Part shown: positions 54,901 through 62,304 of the stretch, in pieces
Numbering within the stretch: position 1 is the stretch's first letter
Layout: every line of letters begins with the position of its first letter
Source of the DNA: Terrimonas ginsenosidimutans
GTDB lineage: Bacteria > Bacteroidota > Bacteroidia > Chitinophagales > Chitinophagaceae
DNA: 64,000 nt
Direction of reading: 5' to 3'
NCBI RefSeq assembly: GCF_022012415.1
Contig: NZ_JAKLTR010000007.1
Coordinates: 62,001-126,000 of the forward strand
Notes under the pieces: generated by a model
What the model was told of the DNA's origin: nothing
Database searches by the model: none
Seen by the model: the letters and a program-made list of their open reading frames with translations, nothing else
Translations under genes and position numbers: made by a program

Positions 54901-55881
54901 GAAGCGGTTGAGTTGCGAAGAATAATAATTGATGCCGCCAAAGAAGCTGCCGATCCAGGTGCCGCCTTCGTGGTCTCTGTAAAAAGAGTAAATAACGTTG
55001 TCAGTTATGGAGTAGGGGTTGCTGTATTCCTTTTGCAGGAGCTGGTAATGTCCGGATCGCAGGTTTACGATATGAATCCCTGTTTCTGTACCGATCCAGA
55101 ATTGATCATTTTGTTGTTGTACGATCTTATGCACCTGTATCCGCCCTGCTCCGGGAAGAACGTCTGTCAGTGTATTTCGCTTTAAATTAAACAGCAGCAC
55201 TTTGTCCATCGTGCCTACGAGCAGCGTTGTATCGCTTACCGGATGGATATCCTGGATAAACCCGAGCGGTTTTTTGTAAATGCCGGCGACGTCAAAGGAT
55301 TGGAAGGAGGAACTTGCTTTATCGTATTTCTTCAGCACACCATAGTTGGTCGCGATCCAGGGGGCTCCCTTTGCAGCAATGCTGAGCGCGATCACCCTTG
55401 TACTGTCCGTGGAAAAAGTGGTCAGCTCTGATGTCTTTGCATCGTATCGTGATAATGTAAAGTTGTTCACGATCCAGATATTCCCTGCATCGTCACGGTT
55501 GATATATCTCGTTTCCCCGGGAGGAAGCAAACGGAAGGGACTGAACCGTTCTGTTTGCGGATCATAGATGTATGCTCCTTTATAGGTGCCGATCCATAAT
55601 TTTTCGTTTTCATCTTCGCAAATGCTGAGGACAGAATTACTGCCAAGGCTGAGACTGTCTTTCGGATCATTGCGGAAGATCTTAAAAGAATTGCCATCGA
55701 ACCTGTTCAGTCCGTTGCGGGTACCAAACCACATAAACCCTTTTTTATCCTGGAGGATGCTGGTGATGGTGTTGCTGGAGAGTCCGTTGGAGACCTGGTA
55801 GTTCTTGAAATAGTAATCCTGTGCCTGCGAGGTGAAAGCAATGATGATGGAAAATAATAATATGGCAAGGCCTTTTTTCAA
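51922..55881 (-). CDS. Hybrid two-component system regulator (HTCS), PUL 2
   Basis: 1319 residues from a TTG start at 55881 (residues KKGLAILLFSIIIAFTSQAQ follow, a clean signal peptide). The longer ATG reading at 55956 runs through a repeat and starts CPPH-like, so it is rejected. Order: Reg_prop propellers, Y_Y_Y, membrane helix near 757-780, HisKA with His near 820 (VAHEIRTPLTL), HATPase_c (NLVNNAIKYA), receiver with Asp near 1112 (ISDIMMPVMDG) and AraC HTH (MSRTSFYRKIKAISDLTP). It should sense an alpha-1,6-glucan-type oligosaccharide and activate the divergent SusC-SusD-SusE/F-GH66 operon. Confidence 0.93.
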   Translation of the reverse strand: MKKGLAILLFSIIIAFTSQAQDYYFKNYQVSNGLSSNTITSILQDKKGFMWFGTRNGLNRFDGNSFKIFRNDPKDSLSLGSNSVLSICEDENEKLWIGTYKGAYIYDPQTERFSPFRLLPPGETRYINRDDAGNIWIVNNFTLSRYDAKTSELTTFSTDSTRVIALSIAAKGAPWIATNYGVLKKYDKASSSFQSFDVAGIYKKPLGFIQDIHPVSDTTLLVGTMDKVLLFNLKRNTLTDVLPGAGRIQVHKIVQQQNDQFWIGTETGIHIVNLRSGHYQLLQKEYSNPYSITDNVIYSFYRDHEGGTWIGSFFGGINYYSSQLNRFRKYFPYKGNNGISGNLVHEICEDQYGHIWIGTEDAGLNKLDPKTGHITSYLPGKGPGSISYQNLHGILADGSELWIGTYEHGLDRMDIQTGKVIRNYSTSDGSLQGNFIVSLYKTSANEILVGTWNGMFRYNRSQDRFDRDTFFTMQIQSIHEDKDKTLWVGSYGNGVFYKGVKTGQGRIMHQPGNTGSLSNNYVNNIYEDSKNNLWFSTEAGLYRYDRKTQNIQPFNSNGLAEKQVFRVLEDTQGLMWVSTSKGLLCLDPTTGNTKIYTTVNGLLSEQFNYNSGFKSGDGTFYFGTVKGMISFNPAAFGKESFIPPVYITGLQINNKEMEALKPGSPLSRAIMNTGSIQLPYDSSSLSFEIASLSYVTPEANEYAYFMEGFDKEWTTLKNNRRIFYTKLPPGNYTFRVKGSGSGGVWNQQQTILQIRVTPPWWNSPWAYALYAAVIGIILWTILRYYHMAMKEKNKRKIDVLEIEKEREIYNAKIEFFTNVAHEIRTPLTLIKLPLDKLLQKEKDNPSLSESLTMMKKNTNRLIDLTDQLLDFRKAEANNFSLNFIWTNISELLKEVYTAFKPAAEQKELIFRLELPRMPLQASIDPEAFRKILGNLVNNAIKYADSTVSIRLLSFSSEDKVFHIEIRNDGFIIPAEHRQKVFEPFYRLKETSKQAGTGIGLPLARSLAELHKGVLELKDPQNGMNIFQLSVPIHQENEINLQEYETFETATPKTPELTEEPDNSKTPLLIVEDNKEILQFIQRELSSQFSIYRAHNGEDAIEVLSKENIALVISDIMMPVMDGIELCKRMKTDIQYSHIPIILLTARNTLHSKIEGLEVGADAYIEKPFDLEHLQAQINNLLANRQIIREYFAKSPLVHLKGMVSSKADKNFLDELNRVIQANITDMDLDVDKLSRMMNMSRTSFYRKIKAISDLTPNELINISRLKQAAELLASGEYKINEVAGMVGYTVNSNFSRDFHKQFGESPSSYVAGLKKDAAG

Positions 55882-55904
55882 AAAAATGTTATTCCGTTTT
55901 TTCT

Positions 55905-56025
55905 GGCGTAAGAGGAACGCGGCGAACGCAACGATATGCGGCGGGCACGGCGACACAGCCTTTGGAAATATTGTATTTCGCTGCGTCCGCCGCGTATCGT
56001 TGCGTTCGCCGCGTTCCCTTACGCC
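55905..56025. repeat. Long dispersed palindrome, copy 2
   Basis: About 48-bp near-perfect arms: left GGCGTAAGAGGAACGCGGCG at 55905 and right ending CTTACGCC at 56025, separated by about 25 bp. It sits in the spacer between the divergent HTCS 2 and SusC genes and extends an apparent open reading frame of HTCS 2 upstream. Confidence 0.85.
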
Positions 56026-56249
56026 AATCGAATATCAGGGTTGCTCTTCAACCGATAAGGCAACCGTTCAAAGATAAAGTTTGCCATTAATTACCGCTAC
56101 ATCTTTTCCCGTATTGGTACATTTTGAAAACAAATTGGAACGCTGGGATTCCTTCAATTCGCTGATATGTGTTTCTTTCGTGGATCATTCAGGCTGCCAT
56201 GCCTGAAAACTAACTGACGAACCTATTTATTTACCAAACGATTGCTTCT
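56026..56249. promoter_or_regulatory. Upstream region of PUL 2 operon
   Basis: Together with the repeat this makes a gene-free spacer from 55882 to 56249 (368 bp). It must hold the HTCS-controlled promoter of the SusC operon; no clear direct-repeat operator was recognised by eye. Confidence 0.4.
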
Positions 56250-59200
56250 ATGCCTAACCGCATCCCGGGATTTGCACGCCACTGTTCCACTTTGCTGCTT
56301 TTCCTGATCTTTGCCCTCTCCGCCGCTGCTCAAAGCAGCCGCATCACGGGCAGGGTCATTTCCGTCGAAGACAATAAGCCTCTTTCCGGGGCTTCCATTC
56401 AACTTAAAGGCCGGGCCGAAGGCGCTGTTTCTGATGAAACCGGTGCTTTTGCTATTTCTGTACAGACCGGCGATTCACTCGTGATCTCCATGGTCGGCTA
56501 TGAATCCCAGGAGATCCGGATCACCTCTGCTGAATCACTGACCATTTCTCTCCAACCAGTTACTGCTGCCTTGCAGGACGTGGTGGTGGTGGGTTATGGT
56601 ACGCAACGAAAGAAAGACCTGACGGGCTCTTTGAGTTCTGTCAGCGGCAAGGACCTGAAGTCACTGCCCGTGCCGAATGTAGGTGAAGCCCTGCAGGGAA
56701 GAGCCGCAGGTGTTCAGATCGTTTCGTCTGGCGCGCCGGGCAGTAACGTAACCATCCGCGTTCGCGGAACCGGTACGATCAACAACAGTGATCCTTTGCT
56801 GGTGATCGATGGAGTGCCGACAGATATCCCCCTCAATAATATCAACCCGGACGATATCGCTTCGATCGAAATATTGAAAGATGCTTCCTCTGCTGCGATC
56901 TATGGTTCACGTGGCGCGAATGGTGTCGTGATCATCTCGACGAAGAGAGGATCAAGTGGCCGCAATTCCCTTGAATTCAAGACATTTGCCGGTTCTCAAA
57001 AAGCCACTGATATGGTGCCGATGCTTACCGCGAGACAGTTCGCATCGCTCCATAATGAAATGATGGCAAACAACGGACAGGCGCAGAATCCTGCCTTTGC
57101 CGATCCGAATGCACTGGGAGATGGTACCAACTGGCTGGGAGCGTTGTTCCGCTCCGCACCGATGCAGAGTTATTCGCTGTCTTATTCCGGCGGCAACGCA
57201 AAGAATACTTACTACGTATCAGGAAACGTGTTCGATCAGCAGGGCATCGTGATCAACACCGGCTATCGCCGTTATACTGTTCAGTTCAACAGCGAATCAA
57301 AAGTGTTCGACTGGCTGAAGTTCGGCAACAATGTTTCCCTGAGCCATGATGTAAAATCAAGCGGATCCTACGATATCCGCAATGCGATGTCTGCACTGCC
57401 AACACAGGCGATCTATAATCCTGATGGGACCTATGCCGGACCCGTTGGACAACCTTCATGGGTAGGTGATGTGGCGAACCCGATCGGCAAAGCCACGATC
57501 AACAGCAATACCACCAAAGGATACAACATACTTGGGAATATCTATGGAGAACTGACGCTGTTCCGTGGCTTGAAATTCAAAAGTACTGCGGGCATACAGG
57601 CTGCATTCTGGGATGGCCGCAACTGGGCGCCGAAATACAACTGGCAACCGATCCCGCAACCGAATTCTTATCTCGCGCAGTCGTCCAACAAATCGCTTAC
57701 CTGGCTTTGGGATAACTACTTCACTTACGATAACAAGTTCGGGGATCATAATATCACCGTACTTGCGGGTAGCAGTGCCCAGGCAAACCGTTACGACGGC
57801 ATGAATGGTTCCATTCAGCAATTTGCAAGTGACGTGACGCAGCAACTAAGCAATGGGACGATCCTTCCGACAATTGGTGGCGGAGCAAATGAATGGGCTT
57901 TGCTTTCGTTCATGGGCCGCGTGAACTACGGCTATCAGAGCAAATATCTCCTGACGGCAACGGTTCGTCGCGATGGTTCTTCCCGCTTTGGTAAGGATAA
58001 TCGCTATGGAACATTTCCTTCCGCTTCTGCAGCGTGGAGGATCTCGGAAGAAGACTTCTTCCCGAAATCGGATGTTATCAATGATCTGAAATTGCGTGTT
58101 GGTTATGGTGTGACCGGTAACCAGAACATCGGCAATTATTCATTTGCTTCCGTATTGCAGACGGTCCGTTACAACTTCAACGGTACTGCCGTTACGGCGA
58201 TCGTTCCATTGATGATCCCCAACCCGGGCATCAAATGGGAGAGAGTAGCACAATCCAATTTCGGTCTGGATGCAACGCTGTTTGATAACAGGATCAACGT
58301 CACATTGGATGGCTACATCAAGAATACAAATGATATGCTGGTTCCGATGTCTGTACCTATTTCAACGGGTTATTCAGATATTGTAGTGCCAAGCATCAAT
58401 CTCGGTAAAGTACAGAACAGGGGAGTGGAACTTACCATTTCATCACAGAATACAAAAGGTGCTTTTGTGTGGAATACCAGCGTGAATGTGGCGTATAACC
58501 AGAACCGCATCCTGAAGCTGAATGATACGATCCCGATGTATACGGGAAGCATCGGCCTGAATCAGAATCTTTCTATCCAGCATCCCGGTGGATACCCGAT
58601 CAATACTTTCTATGGATTTGTAACCAATGGCGTTTTCCAAACGCAGAAAGAAGTGGACGATTATGCAGTGCAGGTGCCGGGTTCAGATCCGTTCAACCGC
58701 ACTTCTCCGGGTGATCTCCGTTTCCGCGATCTGAATAATGATGGCAAGATCGATGATAACGACAGAACATTTCTCGGTAATCCCAATCCATCTTTCATTT
58801 TCGCGATGAACAACAGTTTCAGCTGGAATGGGTTTGATCTCGCCATCTTCATCCAGGGCATTTCCGGCAATAAGATCTACAACGCGAACCGCATTTACCA
58901 GGAAGGCATGGCCGTAGCAATGAACCAGACAACAGCAGTACTGGATCGCTGGACGGGGCCTAATACCAGCAATACGATGCCGCGTGCCGTATTCAATGAT
59001 CCGAACAAGAATACACGAGTGTCCAACCGCTTTATTGAGGATGGATCTTATCTAAGGATCAAGAACGTGACATTCGGATATACGTTACCGAAAAGCCTGT
59101 CCGACCGGATGAAAATGTCAGCCGCCAGAATTTATCTGTCTGCACAGAACCTGCTGACGTTCACCAAATACACGGGCTTTGATCCGGAAGTGCCATCGAA

Positions 59201-59267
59201 CGGGATCGATCTGAATGTTTATCCGGTTACGCGCACATTGAGCGCAGGTCTTAACATCACTTTTTAA
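56250..59267 (+). CDS. susC: SusC/RagA-family TonB-dependent receptor, PUL 2
   Basis: 1005 residues. Signal peptide (to about 28, AAAQ), carboxypeptidase-regulatory-like domain (ITGRVISVEDNKPLSGASI), plug with VVVVGYGTQRKKDLTGSLSS, and a barrel that ends in Phe (LSAGLNITF). It also has the usual GDLRFRDLNNDGKIDDNDR calcium-loop segment found in these receptors. With the SusD partner it moves glucan oligosaccharides into the periplasm. First gene of the operon, 18 bp before susD. It is divergent from the HTCS that is likely to regulate it. Confidence 0.96.
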   Translation: MPNRIPGFARHCSTLLLFLIFALSAAAQSSRITGRVISVEDNKPLSGASIQLKGRAEGAVSDETGAFAISVQTGDSLVISMVGYESQEIRITSAESLTISLQPVTAALQDVVVVGYGTQRKKDLTGSLSSVSGKDLKSLPVPNVGEALQGRAAGVQIVSSGAPGSNVTIRVRGTGTINNSDPLLVIDGVPTDIPLNNINPDDIASIEILKDASSAAIYGSRGANGVVIISTKRGSSGRNSLEFKTFAGSQKATDMVPMLTARQFASLHNEMMANNGQAQNPAFADPNALGDGTNWLGALFRSAPMQSYSLSYSGGNAKNTYYVSGNVFDQQGIVINTGYRRYTVQFNSESKVFDWLKFGNNVSLSHDVKSSGSYDIRNAMSALPTQAIYNPDGTYAGPVGQPSWVGDVANPIGKATINSNTTKGYNILGNIYGELTLFRGLKFKSTAGIQAAFWDGRNWAPKYNWQPIPQPNSYLAQSSNKSLTWLWDNYFTYDNKFGDHNITVLAGSSAQANRYDGMNGSIQQFASDVTQQLSNGTILPTIGGGANEWALLSFMGRVNYGYQSKYLLTATVRRDGSSRFGKDNRYGTFPSASAAWRISEEDFFPKSDVINDLKLRVGYGVTGNQNIGNYSFASVLQTVRYNFNGTAVTAIVPLMIPNPGIKWERVAQSNFGLDATLFDNRINVTLDGYIKNTNDMLVPMSVPISTGYSDIVVPSINLGKVQNRGVELTISSQNTKGAFVWNTSVNVAYNQNRILKLNDTIPMYTGSIGLNQNLSIQHPGGYPINTFYGFVTNGVFQTQKEVDDYAVQVPGSDPFNRTSPGDLRFRDLNNDGKIDDNDRTFLGNPNPSFIFAMNNSFSWNGFDLAIFIQGISGNKIYNANRIYQEGMAVAMNQTTAVLDRWTGPNTSNTMPRAVFNDPNKNTRVSNRFIEDGSYLRIKNVTFGYTLPKSLSDRMKMSAARIYLSAQNLLTFTKYTGFDPEVPSNGIDLNVYPVTRTLSAGLNITF

Positions 59268-59285
59268 CAACCAAATTGTTTCTGT

Positions 59286-60785
59286 ATGAAAACAGTCAAG
59301 AATATACTGATCATTGTTACTGCATCGCTGTTCAGCAGTTGCAGTAAGTTTCTCGATAAAGCACCACTGGATTCGGTGAACAGTTCCAATTTCTGGTTAA
59401 CGGAAGTGGATGCCACCTCCGCGATCAATGGAGCCTACCAGCCATTGCAGTGGCCCAAGTTGTACAATCTCCGGATCTGGACAACCGATATCTGGGGAGG
59501 TAATTCTATTGTCGGCGCTGGCGGCGGCACCGATGGGATCGAAACGCAGGACATTGCCAATTTTGTAACGGCAACAGATAATGCAGCAGCGCTCGACATC
59601 TGGCGTGGACCGGCGCCAGGCATTCTCCGTGCCAACCTGATCCTGGAGAATGTACCCGGCATGAACATCAACGAAGCATTAAAAAACCGCATACTGGGTG
59701 AAGCGCATTTCCTGAGAGCTTCCTATTATTTCATTCTTGTCCGCCTGTTTGGTGATGTGCCGCTGATCACCAAAGCGCAAAAGCCATCGGATAATCTCCG
59801 TCCGACGCGCAATAGCAAGACAGAGATCTATAACCTGATCATTGATGATTTCACCCAGGCGATCAACCTGCTGCCTCCTAAAACAAGCTACACCGGTGCT
59901 GATATCGGCCGCGCTTCAAAAGGTGCAGCTGCAGGCATGCTGGCGAAAGTGTATCTCACACTCGGGCAGTATCAGCAAACGCTCGATCTCTGCCAGCAGG
60001 TTTCTTCACTTGGATACACGCTGAACGCTAACTACAGCGACAACTTCAATCCACTGGCAAAGAATTCCCCGGAATCGCTTTTTGAAGTACAGTATGAAGG
60101 AAAGACGAATTTCAGCTTCTGGGATAATGAGAACCAGTCATCCTGGGTGAGCACCTTCACCGGTCCGCGCAACAGTGATTTTGTTGCCGGTGGATATGGT
60201 TGGAACCAGCCTACACAGGAATTTGTGAATGCGTACGAACCAAACGACAACCGTAAAGATCAGACGATCCTGTATACGGGTTGCCCTCCGTTTGATGGGA
60301 AAGCATACCAGGCGTCTTATTCCGTAACCGGTTTCAATGTGCGCAAATTCCTTGTTTCAAAGAATATTTCACCTGACTATGATACGAACCCTGCGGACTT
60401 TCCTGTTTTGCGATATTCAGATGTATTGCTGATGCAGGCGGAAGCATTGAACGAGCTGGGAAAAACCGCAGAAGCGCAACAGGCATCTACTTCTATCAAC
60501 CAGGGCGGACCGTTGAATCGTGTGAGAAGAAGAGCGGGCTTGCCGGATGTTACAGGATTATCTCAAACAGCTTTGCGCGCAAAGATCCTGCATGAAAGAA
60601 GAATGGAGCTTGCGTTTGAAGGTCATTGGTGGTTTGACCTTGTGAGAGTGAACAATGGACAGTATGGTCTTGATTTCCTTCAGAGCATCGGGAAGACGAA
60701 TGCTACCACAAAACACCTGTTGCTGCCTATCCCGCAAAAGGAGATCGAAGCAAATCCAAATCTTTCTCAAAATACCGGCTATTAA
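59286..60785 (+). CDS. susD: SusD/RagB-family lipoprotein, PUL 2
   Basis: 499 residues with lipoprotein signal and LFSSC lipobox (Cys about 19). Typical SusD marks: FLDKAPLDSVNSSNFW, GEAHFLRASYYFILVRLFGDVPLI, and the C-terminal ILHERRMELAFEGHWWFDLVR and LLPIPQKEI. It binds glycan at the outer surface and closes SusC. 31 bp before the SusE/F-like gene. Confidence 0.95.
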   Translation: MKTVKNILIIVTASLFSSCSKFLDKAPLDSVNSSNFWLTEVDATSAINGAYQPLQWPKLYNLRIWTTDIWGGNSIVGAGGGTDGIETQDIANFVTATDNAAALDIWRGPAPGILRANLILENVPGMNINEALKNRILGEAHFLRASYYFILVRLFGDVPLITKAQKPSDNLRPTRNSKTEIYNLIIDDFTQAINLLPPKTSYTGADIGRASKGAAAGMLAKVYLTLGQYQQTLDLCQQVSSLGYTLNANYSDNFNPLAKNSPESLFEVQYEGKTNFSFWDNENQSSWVSTFTGPRNSDFVAGGYGWNQPTQEFVNAYEPNDNRKDQTILYTGCPPFDGKAYQASYSVTGFNVRKFLVSKNISPDYDTNPADFPVLRYSDVLLMQAEALNELGKTAEAQQASTSINQGGPLNRVRRRAGLPDVTGLSQTALRAKILHERRMELAFEGHWWFDLVRVNNGQYGLDFLQSIGKTNATTKHLLLPIPQKEIEANPNLSQNTGY

Positions 60786-60816
60786 GCCGTGATTGATCAA
60801 TTCTTAAACTGAAACC

Positions 60817-62289
60817 ATGCGATCATTCATTCAACATATATTCAACAGGCCTTTTACAGGTGGACTGTTTATTCTTGCCTGTGTGCTGGCTTTTGCCGGC
60901 TGCCGCAAGAACGATAAGATGGAATTATACAAAGGAGACAATCCTTTAGCGCTTTCGGCAGATAAGACCGAGGTGATACTGGAAGAGAAGAACCGTTCAG
61001 CAGATGCGGTATTGCTGAGCTGGACAAGCGGTTCCAATAAAGGAACCAATTCCGCCATCAGCTACACATTGAAAATTGACAAGCAGGGGAATAATTTCAG
61101 CAATGCCCACACGGAAGAGTTGGGTAAAGCTGCGGGATCAAAGAAGTATACGGTGCAGGATCTGAATGACCTGGTGATATCAAAATGGTCGTTAACGCCG
61201 GGTGCTGAGATCACACTGGAGGCCCGTATCCTGATCACTGTTGCGAACGAGCCAAAGCTCTCCGATTCGTCCAATGTACTCGTATGGAAAGTCAAAACCT
61301 TTCAGCCGGTAACAAAAACATTATACCTGATAGGTGATGCTGCACCAAATGGGTGGAGTGCCGATAACGCAACCCCGCTTTTACCCAGCCTCAGTGATCC
61401 CGGCGTATTTAACTGGTCAGGAAACCTGAGAGCCGGCGAATACAAATTCATTACTACGCTCGGGCAGTTCTCGCCTTCGTATAACAGGGGCGCAGACGAT
61501 ACAAGACTGGTGTTAAGAACATCCGACAGCCAACCGGATGATAAGTTCGTAAACCTGGCTTCCGGCGCTTACAATATCTCTGTGAATCTGCTTACGCTCA
61601 CCATCTCCGTGATGGAAGCGGATACTCCGCCATACACAAGATTATGGATGCTCGGCGATGCAGTACCTACAGGCTGGAATATTGACAATCCATCGGAGAT
61701 GAGAGTGGATAGTTCCAACCTTTTTGTATTTACCTACAATGAGATCCTTGCTGCCGGTGAATTCAAAATACCTGTGGCTACGGGAAACTTCGGTACGGAT
61801 TATTACATGCCTTTGACCAACAATCAGGCACTCACGGAAACCGGTGTGCAACTGGTGCCAGGCGGTAACCCTGATAATAAATGGAAGATCACTACTGCTG
61901 GTCCGTATAAGATCAAACTGGATATCCAGAATAACAAGATCCAGATCAAACCTTTCACACCCTATACGAATATCTGGATGGTAGGTGATGCATCGCCTGC
62001 GGGGTGGAATATCGACAACCCGCATCCACTCACGCCAACAGCCGGGAATCCGTACGAATTCTCTTACACAGGACCAATGAGTGCAGGTGAATTCAAATTT
62101 CCGCTGGCTACTGGAAACTGGGGATGCGATTATTTTATGCCCGTGATCAATGGTTCCGGTCCGGGAAGTACGCAGATGAAGTTTATTGCTTCAGGAAGTC
62201 CTGATTTTAAATGGAAGATCACACAGGCGGGTAACTATAAGATCACGATCAACCAGCTTTATGAAACGATCTCGATCGTTAAACAATAA
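60817..62289 (+). CDS. SusE/SusF-like glycan-binding lipoprotein with three repeats
   Basis: 490 residues with lipoprotein signal and AFAGC lipobox (about Cys28). Residues 40-160 resemble the SusE N-terminal Ig domain (ADAVLLSWTSGSNKG, ISYTLKIDKQGNNF). Three tandem CBM-like units follow at about 167-270, 275-385 and 388-490, each with the pattern LYLIGDAAPNGW, GEYKF or GEFKI and a closing VLTISV-type strand. In SusE/SusF such modules bind starch; here the neighbour GH66 enzyme suggests alpha-1,6-glucan binding. Confidence 0.88.
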   Translation: MRSFIQHIFNRPFTGGLFILACVLAFAGCRKNDKMELYKGDNPLALSADKTEVILEEKNRSADAVLLSWTSGSNKGTNSAISYTLKIDKQGNNFSNAHTEELGKAAGSKKYTVQDLNDLVISKWSLTPGAEITLEARILITVANEPKLSDSSNVLVWKVKTFQPVTKTLYLIGDAAPNGWSADNATPLLPSLSDPGVFNWSGNLRAGEYKFITTLGQFSPSYNRGADDTRLVLRTSDSQPDDKFVNLASGAYNISVNLLTLTISVMEADTPPYTRLWMLGDAVPTGWNIDNPSEMRVDSSNLFVFTYNEILAAGEFKIPVATGNFGTDYYMPLTNNQALTETGVQLVPGGNPDNKWKITTAGPYKIKLDIQNNKIQIKPFTPYTNIWMVGDASPAGWNIDNPHPLTPTAGNPYEFSYTGPMSAGEFKFPLATGNWGCDYFMPVINGSGPGSTQMKFIASGSPDFKWKITQAGNYKITINQLYETISIVKQ

Positions 62290-62304
62290 AAAGTATTCGT
62301 ACCG

